Below are positions 43,347 through 54,329 of a stretch of 64,000 nt of DNA, in pieces. Both the position numbers and the translations under genes were made by a program. Positions within the stretch are counted from its first letter, which is position 1; each line of letters begins with the position of its first letter. The notes below the pieces were generated by a model. The model did no database searches. It worked only from the letters and a program-made list of their open reading frames with translations, and was not told the DNA's origin. The DNA is from Favolaschia claudopus (Eukaryota; Basidiomycota; Agaricomycetes; Agaricales; Mycenaceae): assembly GCA_037176885.1 (NCBI GenBank), contig JAWWNJ010000111.1:310001-374000 (forward strand), written 5' to 3'.

Positions 43347-45992
43347 TACTCCGCAACCTTTGATCAATCCATCTGATCTTGCCGACTCTCCGGCTCCTTC
43401 AACCGACGCGGCATTGGATTCGGATTCCGAGAGCTTCGACGAGTCAGTAACTGTTCACCCTCTGCCATACATTCGATGCATCCTTGTTCTGCAGATCTGG
43501 TTGCCTACTTCCACATGCAAACATCACCTTTCCTTCTTGTGCTCTCCTTCTCCAGGCACTCAACTTTGTATTCACGACCATCCCGGGCAAACTCCTCGGC
43601 AGTCAACAGATGCCACGCACTTTGGTCACTGTCTTCTCTCAGTTGGGATTGACGGACAAATTCAAGATTTTCCCGATATGCTACTTGTGTGACCGGATTT
43701 TCACCGAGACAGACGGCTTTTTCCTTTGCCCGACCTGCAAAGTCGACATTTACCACACTCAATCAAGACGCTTGTTCAATCGGTTTTTTGCGGTTGATGT
43801 TATCGGAGACAATGATGACACTGGTGATGCCGGTGATTTCGGCTTCCATTCCAACAAAACGGCACATCTTGTGCAACCTATACAGTTGCTTTCCGATGCT
43901 CTACGGGATCTTCTAGCTCGCCCTGGGCCAGCTGGCATGGTTGATGCAGTAAACTTGGAAGAGGCGACCCACTGTGGCGGGGGAATTGAAATCCATTCAT
44001 GTGTGGAAAACCATTCAAGGCCCTGACGGAACCTCTTTCTTTTCTGGACAAAGCGCTAGGAATGAGATTCGCCTCGGATTATCACTCAGTTTGGATTGGC
44101 AAGTACACAGTCAAATTTAATTATCCCACTCTAAACTTTGCGCAGGTTCGGGAAGAAAACAAGTAGCTATGGGCCAAGCCATTCATCGGGTGCTTTTTCA
44201 TTCTGTGTTCAGAGTTTTGAAAATGAAATCAGGTAATATTCAACTCCGAATGATGCAATAAGCTCATGAATATCGCAGGAACCGCGCTGATAACCAAATT
44301 CTCAAAGCGATGACTCCGGGGCCGAGTGAACCAACATCGGAACAACTTCAGCATTTGATGAAAGTAGTCGTTGACGAGCTCTTGGACCTCTACCACAACG
44401 GCTTCGAAATTAGAACCCGAGAACATCCCAATGGTGGTGTATTATCTCAATCTTGTTGTACATCACTCACATGCTGCCCTAGGAATCACCGTCCGTGTTG
44501 TTCTGGTTGGAATAATTTCCGATCATCCTGCGATGTGCAAGATTGCTGGCTTTGCTGATCACAGCCACGGAGAGGCACCATGCACAAAATGTGAAGTGTC
44601 GCACGACGAACTGTTTGACACTCCATCGCTTTTGAATAGTGAGGATTAACACTAAATATTAGTCGAATATTAATCTTACTGCTGTTCAGAATATCCTGCC
44701 CGTTCTGGCGCGAAACATCGTGAACTAAGTTTCAGATATAAAGCCTTGCGAACAGATGCAGAGCGTGCGGATTTTTTCAAAACACGGTGTTCGTTGGACT
44801 GAATTAGCTACTTTGATATAGTGCGATGGACAGTCGTTGACCCTATGCACAACCTTCTCCTCGGTACGCAGCTCATACTGTCACTCAACTGTTTTTCAAT
44901 TTTTGTAGGTATTGCGAAAACACAATGGTATACTCGGTGGATTAAAACAGGGACCATTCGCGCCAATACCGAGGCAACTTCACGTGAATTGCACATAATA
45001 CACGAATTTCTTGAAACGGTGTGGCTCGCCCCCTATTAATTTTCAGCAGCTGATCATAATTTCAGTTTGAATCTTCACAATGGGCTGGTCGGCTTCCCCT
45101 TCGGGTCGGAGAGCCAGCTGGGGGATCTCTAACTGCAGATGAATACAAGTTTGCGGTAACCACCCCATGGCCAATGATTGTGAGTAACATTGTGCCCAGA
45201 CAATTATATCTCCTCACCAACGGGGAAGATACCAATTTTATGGGATCGTTGTCTTGCGGAAGCAATTGCAGAATACAATAAATGAAATGCGACATACCCA
45301 GCCCGGCGAAAGGCTTGGGAGGCAAAGATGAAGAGTAACCCCAAGAAACCCCCGCTTGAACCCAAGAAGCCCATTCAACGTATGCATCCTGAGGAAGACT
45401 ATAATTTCCTTCGATTTGCAGCGGCATTGAAGATTCTGGTTGGGAGTTCAATTCGAATTGACCGCATGGATCACACGGAAAAACTGCTTCAAGATTATTT
45501 ACTGGGATTTTTGAAGGTGATTTTCCATTCTTGAGTGTCGAATTTTTGGCCTTACTTGTAAAAGATGTATGGACCGGATTTCATGAAACCCAATCATCAT
45601 TGGGTTGTCCACATTTTCGAGCAAATCAGGGATCTTGGGCCAGTGTATTCGTCCTGGGCATTTCTGAGCGAACGCCTCAACAAGATACTCAAAAATCTCA
45701 AGAGCAATAACTGGACAGGTGGCCGGATTGAAGTATCGATGATGCGTCAATATCACCGGGACAGCGGGCTTGATGCAAAGGTTGTTCAATTCTTCGCCGT
45801 TTTCATTACACTCAGCAACGGAAAACACAGATGCAGAATATCCTTTATGAAACGGCTGCCGAAACTCTAGAACATAAATTTATCGCAACTCTAGTAGACA
45901 TCAACAAGTCAACACAGGCAAAGGGTACCCTTCAAGATTCCGCGCGTCGAGGTACGATTGTTCAGACTTTTAACAAGCGAATCAAGAGCTGA
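43347..45992 (+). pseudogene. Tnp2-like (CACTA-related) transposase, decayed
   Basis: Multi-exon transposase remnant. Recognisable blocks in order: an acidic head (DSDSESFDESVTV); LLLQALNFVFTTIPGKLLGS; Cys pairs CYLCDRIF and FLCPTCK; WKTIQGPDGTSFFSGQ; a GC-AG intron at 44099-44145; SSYGPSHSSGAFSFCVQ; introns at 44232-44278 and about 44434-44482; GITVRVVLVGIISDHPAMCK with HSHGEAPCTKC; VDPMHNLLLG (family hallmark) at about 44836-44865; AKTQWYTRWIKTG; MKPNHHWVVHIFEQI and AFLSERLNKILKNLKSNN; C-terminal TFNKRIKS. Damage: a frameshift near 43515, compensating frameshifts near 44786 and 44810 with a stop between, and an in-frame TGA at 45283-45285. No CACTA ends were found. Confidence 0.75.
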
Positions 45993-46439
45993 GGGTTTGT
46001 TTCTCAATTTGCTTCCTGCCGTCTCCCACCATCGATCTCCTTCAGCAGCCGCCAACCCGAACGCTCGTGCCTTCCTTTTCAAAGCTTCAAGTCTTCAACG
46101 CTGCTGGCAGTCTGCTGCGTTGGTTTCTACTCAGAACTCTATCGATTCCACACTGCTTGGTTGTCGCTCAGTGTCGCTGCGATCTCCAAGAATATCGCTA
46201 CAGGTCTGATGAACCATTGTCAAGTTTCTTTCCATTCCTCGTCAAACGGTCACTTTGTGGCTTCAATATTACCCATCTTTGTCATTCAACATTGCTCTAT
46301 AGCTGTTCATACTCAACACAATCGAATTGCACTCGAATCAAGCCGTGCCACTGCCTGCCCTCAACCCCAACAATCTTTTTTTGTTACATTTTTTCAACAT
46401 GGATGGTCTGAGAATGCTGGCAAGCCTAATCAATCAACT
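45993..46439. other. No gene recognised
   Basis: Spacer downstream of the Tnp2-like gene with frames on the plus strand lacking any recognisable feature. Confidence 0.3.
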
Positions 46440-48676
46440 CATTGAATATTTTCTGCCGTCCCATCCCAATTGATCAAATTCAAGGCACTTCATCGGAGCT
46501 CGAATGACCGCCGCCTCAATATGGTTCCGAAGATTTACAATGTTTGGGCCATTGATGAGAATAACAAGCAACACAGTAGGTATTTGGATACAGAGATACT
46601 TACTGGGAGACTTCTCACTCTTCATCACTAGATCCTTGAGCTGAATCAAAGCAGTCGTGGCTTCTGAGGTACGTCGCTGAAAAAGAAAAATCGATTGGCA
46701 GCTCGCTTTCCCGGTTCAGATTCGAGTAGTGTATTCCGAGTCCATCGGAGCGAAGTGCAGCTCGTGCAGTCCGTATTCTTCCACTAGTGTTGTTGTCGAT
46801 ATTGACGTCAAACTAACATACAGGGAGCAGCGGGACGTGGAACTCAAGCGAGTCCGCCATTTATGTTCAATGTCCATGCCCCGCGGGTGCCGGAGCGAAG
46901 CGGAGGCGTATGTTGTAGAAGGTTGAAATCAGCTTCGTTGGATTGTTGGATTTGATTTGATTGGGTTTGGGACATTTGTTGATTTCACCTTCGGTTCTCC
47001 CGCTCGCGCTTCATCGTCACTGTCCGGAACCTCAAAGATCTCCGGGGACACTGATTGAGAAACAACCCCGATTTCAGGTTCCGAAGTGGAACTCGTCAGA
47101 GTTGTGCACGCTTTTCCGCACACGGGATCGGGATCGCCACTAAGAGAAGGAACGATAGAGTGGAGGACACGCTGCCCAAAGCAGCGGTGCGGCAAAACGT
47201 GATCGGGGAGGCGGCTGGTAGGCCCAAAAAGAGACGTGGAGAGAGGTCCAGAGGATCGTTGAAGTCAGAGGTATCAAGCTAAACGAATCAGGTCAACGAA
47301 AGATTTGAAATAATTTCAAGGAGTCGTTTACGCACCACCTTCGGTAAAATGCCGCACCAGATAGTGGCTGAGGTCGGTGCACTGGTTATCGCGAAGTCGT
47401 TCAATGCTGCACCAGAAGCCGGGATGTCTGTGTACGAGGGGGGGGGGGGGACCAGACTTGCGCTTCTTTTCCGGAGGCGAAGTCGGAGTCAACGCCGATG
47501 AACCAGCACCCAATCCATGCAAGTTGCGTTGAATCGAAGCCTGACGAGCCTGTTGAACGGAAGCAGTCAAAGGCCGAGCGAGACCGGTGAAGGCAACAAC
47601 AGGGCGATGGGGAACGATGACAGAGGAAGCGGTAGAAGATGCTGCAGCAGGGACAGGCTGGGGAAGCGAATGAGAGGGAGTCCCGGAAAATACAGCCGAA
47701 GTGGTGGTGGTCGCGGTAGTGGTTAAGCTTGATTAAATTAACGAATCAATGAACATCGCGTAAAGATGAAATACCCACGTTGCGGGGGGTTGAACAAGAG
47801 CCGACCAACGGGCACCACAAATGCAAATCAAACGCATGGTCCAAGTAACACTTGCCTTGAAAGAAGTCAGAATAGAATAGCACACATTCAAAACACAAAT
47901 TGGACTTACCGACCAGAACGAGGCACAACGGCCATCACTCGTTCCGCCGGGGGCAAACATCTTGTTTTGTTCGGTGAGGTCGGAAAATTGAATCGTGTGG
48001 ACCAAGTAGGGATGACCGCAGGAGAAACAGATCGTCTCTGGGTTGTCAAAGTCCTGTATTAGTTCGTTCAAGGCAAGGAAATGGAAGAACATTCAGGTGC
48101 GGCGAAATCAATTTACTTACCAAATATGGAAATTGCCATCAAAGCTACCCTACTGCACGGAAAAACGACTCACTGGTCGGTGGAAATAGGATAGACGGGA
48201 TGTATTCCTTGTGTAGAATAGGTCTATCTACAAAAGCAAGCCGAATCTGTCATGTTTGTGACAGGTTTTGGATGAATTTTCCTGGACAAGCTCGCCGGCC
48301 AGCTCGGCAAAATCCATACAAAAGCCCAGATTTTTCTACACCAAACATACCGGCTTGGGGCTCTCAACATTTTTGTCAAGGGTGATGGGATGCGCGAGGA
48401 TGACTGGCGCCCAGTGGGGAACACACAGCGGCGATGAGCCTTCGCCGCTGGCGCCCAGGTCGTGGGGTGATGGGATGCGCGAGGATGAACCCAAAAAGAG
48501 ACGCCCAGACGAGGGGATCCCACAGGCCCACGGCTAGCCCAAAACAGAAGGCGGCTTTGAATTGACTTGATTTGGGTCATGAAATTCGAAACAACTTGGT
48601 TGAGTGGAATGCGGGAGTGGCAAGATTGCGTTTTGGGACAAACAGCTTCGGAAATGCGCTGCCGTGATGGAGTCAA
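46440..48676 (-). pseudogene. Cys-rich basidiomycete gene, multi-exon, probably decayed
   Basis: Minus-strand coding blocks in order: a head from 48676 (MTPSRQRISEAV) with a GC-rich internal near-duplication at 48380-48520; after a region holding a solo MITE end (48095-48140), LNELIQDFDNPETICFSCGH followed by PYLVHTI and GRCASFWS, a GTAAGT intron (about 47909-47856), ASVTWTMRLICICGARWSAL; then Ser/Ala/Pro-rich sequence with RQASIQRNLHGLG and PPEKKRKSG; then an acidic stretch (SPEIFEVPDSDDEARAGEP, 47060-46990); and finally TTALIQLKDLVMKSEKSP before a GTAAGT donor near 46600. The paired C-x2-C/H and W motifs suggest a metal-binding region. I recall similar unnamed mushroom proteins. Whole-gene continuity was not proved. 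Confidence 0.45.
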
Positions 48677-49435
48677 GAAGTAATCCTGTGTGTTATTGGA
48701 TTTCGGTGTTAAACGTGTCTTGATGAAACTATCGAGACTCGAGAGTGATTAGCTGGGAGGAAGTAGTTGCCTTTAATTGGATACTATTCCATTTGAAAGA
48801 GGTTATGAATAGAGAGCAGTAGGGGATTGTTAGTTGAACTTGAGTAGAATCTGAAGTGTTCGCGCCGTAATCTTGAGTAATTGAATATAGAGGTACCATG
48901 ATTACGTCTCAGGCCCGATGGAAGATATGTGGAATCTAAAATTGAAGAAGGTCCGAAGGTCGCGAAGGAAAAGCAAGCATGAACTTGATGAAGATCCAGG
49001 GAATCACGTTCCGTGAAGTCGAGGAAAATCTATGAGGTTGAGCTAGAATAGGAAGAACCCGTGAATTGGATGTATAGAGGAAGTATTGGAGTATTGAGTT
49101 GGAGTGCGTCGACTGACCATGGCTTCTTGAGGATTATGCCTTGAAAAAAAAGTACAATTGATCAAGGCAGCGCAATCAAATAGCCTCAATGTATGGATTT
49201 GACTTGAAGGACAGGTTCGATAATGCGTTAATCGGATATCGGTGAAATGCCTCTTAGAATGCCAACACAAGCTAATTGGGAAAACGATGTTCTCTTGTAT
49301 ATCGTGGTTTGTCGGCATAAAAACGATGCTGACGGCCGGGAAGAAACCATTCAATGTAGTGAGACAGTTGCTTGTGGCAGCTGCCAGAGGATGTGAAGTT
49401 GCGCGTCTATCAGGGACGCAGAATGGAACGCAAAA
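48677..49435. other. No gene recognised
   Basis: AT-moderate spacer. No frame with supporting features between the Cys-rich gene and the end of the pogo-like fragment. Confidence 0.3.
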
Positions 49436-49439
49436 CGGA

Positions 49440-50240
49440 GCAGTTATCATTGTTGCGTTCCCCTCCTCGATAATATTGTCCCTGACAGCCACATTCTGGT
49501 GAGCGAGTGCAAGCTGTTGTCTCAGCTCGAGAATATCGTTTTCAAGCTGACCCCTTGGCTTGTAAGCTTCATCGCTGCGCTCGGCGGTGGAGAGGGACCG
49601 GTCTGGCATCGGGATGGACTGAGGAACATGTTGGATAACGGGTGGGACAATTGCGGTGGAGTAGGATCTGATTTTGGGGGATCCAAGGAGGAGAGAGCCG
49701 CGGGAGGTGGCTCCAAGGTGCGATTACAATGTTCGCATTTTTTTCGAAGGTGACCAGAGCTCAGGGTCGATGTTCTCGTCCCACTCTTCTCGTCTCCGTC
49801 GGCGGGAGGGTGAGTCGGCTGGTGTGTTGGGTAGCCACGACGTACTCACCACATTGGAAGGGGACAAGTCGAAGCGGGTGGGAGGCTGGATGCGCATTGC
49901 GTTGGTTATCGCACGGACAGGGCTTGGTTGCGGCATCGGGAACTCTGCCCGAGTCGACGTTGCGACGCTCGGCTTCATCTGCTCCTCGGTGACGAAGTTC
50001 GGATTGAACGGTATGATTCCCGTCACCTTGAAAGCGGAGCGGACAGTTGATTCGTCAAATGCTTCTTTGTAGGCCTTCGCCCACACGGTCATGAACTCGG
50101 CCTTCGACACATCGCGCATGTGCTCATCCTCGAAGGCTATGATTGCCGCCCGCCAGCAATCCTTCATCTTTGCAAAGCAGACGACATCAAGGCCTTGAAG
50201 TGCATGCGTGCAGTGCGGTGGATAACCCAGTAAGAGTCGA
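49440..50240 (-). pseudogene. Pogo-like (DDE_1) transposase, C-terminal fragment
   Basis: Minus-strand frame starting about 50235 with GYPPHCTHALQGLDVVCFAK, the segment that includes the last catalytic region's surroundings in fungal pogo/Fot1-type transposases, then FEDEHMRDVSKAEFMTVWAK, SAFKVTGIIPFNPNFVTEEQ and MPQPSPVRAITNAMR, and a C-terminal tail DPELWSPSKKMRTL. An in-frame TAA at 49726-49724 interrupts it; the same frame then continues (GQLENDILELRQQLALAHQN, RDNIIEEGNA), matching the coiled-coil tail of the family. The N-terminal DNA-binding domain and first catalytic Asp are absent. Pogo-like transposases belong to Tc1/mariner and use TA targets. Confidence 0.7.
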
Positions 50241-50363
50241 AGACTTTGATCAGCCGTTATGTACTCTAATATCCGAGCTCTCCGGAGTCCGTTGAACCAT
50301 TGGAAGATTTGGCAATGCTACATAGTTTCGGCTCGTGAGTATGCGTTTTAAATTGGTAAGATC

Positions 50364-50620
50364 TTAACTCACAATGCATTGACAGTGTTCCCGTCGTTCC
50401 AACTGCTCTGGAAATTTACCCCCGGGAAGATGATCATTGGCGGCACATTCATCTTCCCAAGAGGTGTCAGCAGCCGCACGTGCATCAGAGGGGGGCCAAA
50501 TATTATTATTTGTTGTGAGACACTGATGCGGACGTGAATTGGCGTGAATTGTAAAGCAAACCGAAACTACAGGATGTAAGGTATCAATTTCCGAAGGGCT
50601 CTGAGCACCCAAACCTGACC
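50364..50620 (-). pseudogene. Possible short gene fragment
   Basis: Minus-strand frame with protein-like composition in its later part (ARAAADTSWEDECAANDHLP, then GGKFPEQLERREHCQC). No start, splice sites or homology could be established. Confidence 0.25.
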
Positions 50621-50756
50621 CGAATGCCTGGCACAGAGGTGTTTTCGCTTTTGATGACCACGACCAACCAAATATAAATATTTTGCCCCTCCCTCAAGCG
50701 ACGTCAAACACGTGCGGTTGATGGGGGTCCAGATCCAGAGCTCTTCATCGCCGCGA

Positions 50757-51575
50757 ATGGCCCATGTCCCATGTCTGTGGACGGGCCGAAGAAATCAAGT
50801 TATTCAAGTTGCAAAAGAAGAGGAAAAAGGGGGAAAAAGAGAGAGAGTTTCAAATTCAAGTTCTTGTTTGCCCCCAGCTTTTCGAGGCCTAATACGCTCT
50901 CGAAAGTACGCTACAGTCAGAATTCATCTTGATTGGGGGAGCTTGCTCCCCCTTTTGTCTGAGGTTTCCGAAAAGTGGATGGCTGTGCAATGTGCCTACT
51001 CTCCCACGGGTACGCCATCAAACGTGATGTTAAACAGGAGACAAGTGGCCTACTACCTATACAGCGGCGCAATCAGGGGAAAGTGCAATAAAGAAATACT
51101 CTCAGCCAAGGGCTCGCAAATAGGAAATTACTCCCGACTTTCTTTCGAAGAAACCACAAAGGCAGGAATACTATCAGCTTCAGTTCACACGGTTCCGAGT
51201 CCATCAATTCCATTCCCCCCCAAAAAAAATCAGAACCATTAGCCTGGGCAGCACTCAAAATTGCACAGATTCTTGAATTCAGCTCTATGGTAGCAGGTTT
51301 TACCGGGACTGCGGCACGAAGACAAGAAGTAAGTATGGCTTGAGTTGTGTATGTAAGGCTGATTTAAAGACGAAACTTTGCCTTTGCCTCTCACAAGATC
51401 ATTTCTGTTCAGGCTGGACGGAATTAGCGCAAGCTCCCCCTTTTGTGTAAGCCGGGCACCGGCATTACAATACATAGTTTTCCCATGTCCCAATCCGGGA
51501 ATTCAAGTTTGCGGCATGTCCTTAGTCCATTCTGGGGTTGTCCCCGAATAGACTAGGGACCCAGCCAATGTAATT
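50757..51575 (+). mobile_element. Repeat family R1, long copy
   Basis: CCCATGTCCCATGTCTGTGG at the left, a purine-rich tract at 50815-50850, and TAGACTAGGGACCCAGCCAA at the right. Internally it contains the palindrome GGGGGAGCTTGCTCCCCC at about 50935-50953 and, at 51432-51465, GCAAGCTCCCCCTTTTGTGT followed by the hairpin GCCGGGCACCGGC. The latter pair recurs at 56241-56275 without the rest. The inner part could be a second inserted element bounded by these motifs. Confidence 0.5.
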
Positions 51576-51648
51576 CAAGATATTTTCGTTTTAGTTGCCG
51601 TTGCCGGACATTGCCAGCACGACGATGTCGCAGCAACGACCGTCTCTT

Positions 51649-51867
51649 CTAAGTCTCTCCTCTTTCTCTTCGCCTGCTGGCCCTCTCTAATACTTTCACA
51701 CTCAAATCCAACTTGAACTCACGATCACTCTTGCCACATTGACATTGATAGCATACGTACGCGCTCATTGCTGCTTTTGTCGACTTCTCGGGATTCTGTT
51801 CTTGAATTTCTGTATCTCGGGCTTTCAAAACAAATTGGGAATCGTAGGCGTGTTTCTCGTAGATCAA
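51649..51867 (-). other. Coding-like frame of uncertain strand
   Basis: The minus strand encodes a plausible peptide (AAMSAYVCYQCQCGKSDREF) from an ATG at about 51767, while the plus strand has a good intron (GTACGT at about 51871, CTCAG at about 51922) followed by EALEQLGHDNALHQQLRN. Only one can be right and the sequence alone does not decide. Confidence 0.3.
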
Positions 51868-51975
51868 GGTACGTCCCTTGCCTCTCCAAGCTGATATTAT
51901 GCTAACACTTTATCTGCTCAGGAAGCTCTTGAACAACTCGGACACGACAACGCTCTCCATCAGCAATTGCGCAAT

Positions 51976-52183
51976 TTACTTGTGGTCTTGTCCCTCTTGT
52001 TGGGCTTGTCTAAAAAAATAAAAGCGCAGAAATGGTCCCTGGAATCAAATGGGATGGGTCTCAAAAAACTTTTTTTGTGGTCTTGTCGAATTTTCGACAT
52101 GGCTTGTGCTCTTGTCAGCTTTTCGGCTTTTCGGTCTTGTACAAGCTTGTACAAGCCCCAACAAGAAAGCTGTACAAACACTG
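51976..52183. mobile_element. Second CTTG-family MITE
   Basis: Imperfect inverted ends built from CTTGTTGGGGCTTGT / ACAAGCCCCAACAAG, related to the element at 20756-21119. It separates the EALEQLGHDN frame from the 52184 frame. Confidence 0.5.
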
Positions 52184-52531
52184 ATGTCGCGTTCATCGCC
52201 CCTGCCTATCGCTGCCCTCCCCCGCTCGTCGACGCCCTCGCTCATCATCGCCCACACTCCCCACGCTTACGCCGCCGCCGCGCATTTGTTAGAGCAACCG
52301 CGCACAAGCCTCCGCACACGACTTCGTGTTTCGGAGGAAATGCGCGGTTATTTTGACAATTGCCGTCCGCCAACAACTCGGATCCAAATATCAACCCTTT
52401 CGCAAATCACTACCCTCTTCCATACAGTGCGTGCAGGTGCTCATTCTCAAAAGCAGCTGCATACATTCTTCCGCACACGAGTTCGTGTTTCCGACGATTT
52501 GTGCCGTGGTTTTGAGAATGTGCAGAGATAA
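52184..52531 (+). CDS. Small protein with an internal duplication, unknown
   Basis: ATG at 52184 (MSRSSPLPIAALPRSSTPS), stop at 52529-52531, 115 codons. It contains two related segments, RTSLRTRLRVSEEMRGYFDN and HTFFRTRVRVSDDLCRGFEN, about 46 residues apart. Conserved residues between the two at the protein level support real coding. An upstream exon may exist (EALEQLGHDNALHQQLRN, from about 51923) across the CTTG-family element. Function unknown. Confidence 0.45.
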   Translation: MSRSSPLPIAALPRSSTPSLIIAHTPHAYAAAAHLLEQPRTSLRTRLRVSEEMRGYFDNCRPPTTRIQISTLSQITTLFHTVRAGAHSQKQLHTFFRTRVRVSDDLCRGFENVQR

Positions 52532-52619
52532 ACCCAACCTGTTGTCTCGGCTGCTGCTACTATATCATCTTGCCTCGAGCTTTTTTGAAAAGAACACCAC
52601 AAATTGATTGAACTGAATA

Positions 52620-53794
52620 CTACGAAAGCGACTAACAAGCTCAAGCTATGATACTTTCTCCGGACTTTCCGTTCGCGATTTGACGTCTTCATACTCGTTG
52701 AAAACTGGATACTAGATTGGGACAGGCATATGTTCTCTCCTGAGTTCAAAAAGCTGATACAATTAATTGGTGAAATTATGTTGGGCATCCCAAAAAATTG
52801 TGCATTAACATCAAAGGTATGAGCCTGCCTTATTGGCATACGGGTAGTCCCCACGGAACCGTAAGTTTGATTTCATCGGCTTTTATTTTGCCCACATGTG
52901 GCAGCGAATTCCAAGTTATTATTTACATCCGCCTCTTCAGCCAGTGTTTCTATTCTTCAAAGTTGATGGCTTCAGAAGGAGTAAGCTCAAAGACACACCT
53001 AGGTTCTTAAGCATGAGGTTCTCGGATTTCTCTCGTTGCGCGTTGAGAACGCGTCCATGGTGTCAAGAGACCGCGACATGGCGTAAGTGATGGGAAAGGA
53101 TCAAGTAAGAATGATCAGATCAACGGCCATCATGTGCGGGTGCAGTCCCATGTCCAAATAAGGACATGGGCGTCCACAGCCATCGCACATGAGCCCCGCG
53201 AATTGCTACGAGCGCAGTGATGTCATCACCAAAACCGGGGATTTTTGATATGGAGTACTCGAGCTCGGAGCGCTACTGCCAAGCTACTGCTTGGTACATA
53301 GCTACAGTAGTATACCAGCAGCACCGCTACACCCCCATGTGCCGTGTAGCTAGTAGTCAGCTAAGCGTGATCAAACCACACCACCGAGCATTGAAGAGGG
53401 AGGGCCGGACGGAGGAAAAGGTTGGCGCGCTGGCCTGCGCCAAATCCGAGAGATCCCGCAGGTCCGAGGGGTGCGAGGCATTGCGCCCATTCAGGAAAGA
53501 TTCATATCCTGATGCCGGCAACCTTCGCGAAGGTGACCCCCTCTTAGACGACACTTTAACCCCCCTTAGTGGGGGTTTACGGCACGAAAACGTAAGTGCC
53601 TGAGGTAAAGCCGACGGATGTGATCGTGAGGTTTGATATTGTTGCACGCTATGCGAATGGGTTTGGAACATCCCGCAATGCTGTCTTTGCAGTCAGCTTG
53701 TCGCATGTCTCCTGCTATTGACGAGTTGTCGCCCTAAACACTCCGGATCTTTGGGCCACAGTCTTCATACCCTAGTCAGACGCCCGTGCACGAC
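52620..53794. other. No gene assigned; strong hairpin at 53559-53580
   Basis: A plus-strand frame at 53217-53603 ends LSGGLRHENVSA but has no independent support. At 53559-53580 AACCCCCCTTAGTGGGGGTT is a strong hairpin inside a GC-rich patch, and 53130-53185 contains the inverted pair CCCATGTCC / GGACATGGG. Confidence 0.3.
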
Positions 53795-53896
53795 TACTAA
53801 ACGCTATCCCCCCAACGCTGGTGCCAGGCACGTGGCCTCGGATCTCGGGCATCAAAGATGGATGCCACGCCAGCGTTGGGGGGATAGCGTTTAGTG
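53795..53896. mobile_element. 102-bp foldback MITE, CACTA-like ends, 7-bp TSD
   Basis: Perfect 25-bp arms CTAAACGCTATCCCCCCAAC... and their inverted copy ...GTTGGGGGGATAGCGTTTAG; including the two outer bases the ends read TACTAAACG and CGTTTAGTG. GCACGAC occurs directly on both sides (53788-53794 and 53897-53903), consistent with a 7-bp target duplication. CACTA elements normally duplicate 2-3 bp, so the assignment to a superfamily is open. Confidence 0.75.
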
Positions 53897-54034
53897 GCAC
53901 GACTTCACTTCTACCTCTCTCATTCTAAATCTTCTCCCCTGACATTCTACTGCGCCGACAAAATGCACGGGAAAGATGCTCATTCGCCGAAGCGGACGCT
54001 GGCACAGTATCGCTGTGAAAATATCTAATCTCAA

Positions 54035-54300
54035 AGACCTCGACGCCGATCGGGGCTTGAACCGCAAGTGCGCTACTCCTCGGAACCCGTGACCCGAAGT
54101 CACGATCAAACGTGTTTGCCGAAGCGGAGGGAACGGAGTTTGAAAAGTCGGAGGGCAGAAGCCGAGAGTGTCTAAAGTGTTTTCTCCCGGGTGCGGGGCA
54201 GGGAATCGAACCAACGAGGGCCCTCGCCGTCGTGAGCAAAACTCACACGACTCTCCCCGGAGACGATGGACTGGCTATAAACCACTGCGGCGCTACTCAC
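54035..54300 (-). ncRNA. tRNA-like sequence, probably a SINE head or decayed tRNA
   Basis: On the minus strand the segment 54295-54190 contains a tRNA-like order: GTGGTTTATAGCCAGTCC, an arm GTGTGAGTTTTGCTCACGAC, and a perfect B-box GGTTCGATTCC (54213-54203). A second B-box-like GGTTCAAGCCC lies at about 54061-54051. In the first, only two of five T-stem pairs form, so it is not a good functional tRNA. Two B-boxes about 150 bp apart and the repeated GCCGAAGCGGA words (53976 and 54118) suggest a tRNA-derived SINE. Confidence 0.4.
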
Positions 54301-54329
54301 CCTGGCTTATATTCAGAGGATAGCTAGTC

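Noticed and set aside
53217..53603. 128-codon plus-strand frame as a gene.
   Set aside because: No start context, splice sites or recognised family; it overlaps strong hairpins and similar pieces elsewhere in the stretch are non-coding.
54190..54295. Functional tRNA-Ser or tRNA-Leu gene.
   Set aside because: B-box is perfect but the T-stem pairs at only two of five positions and no acceptor stem could be formed.
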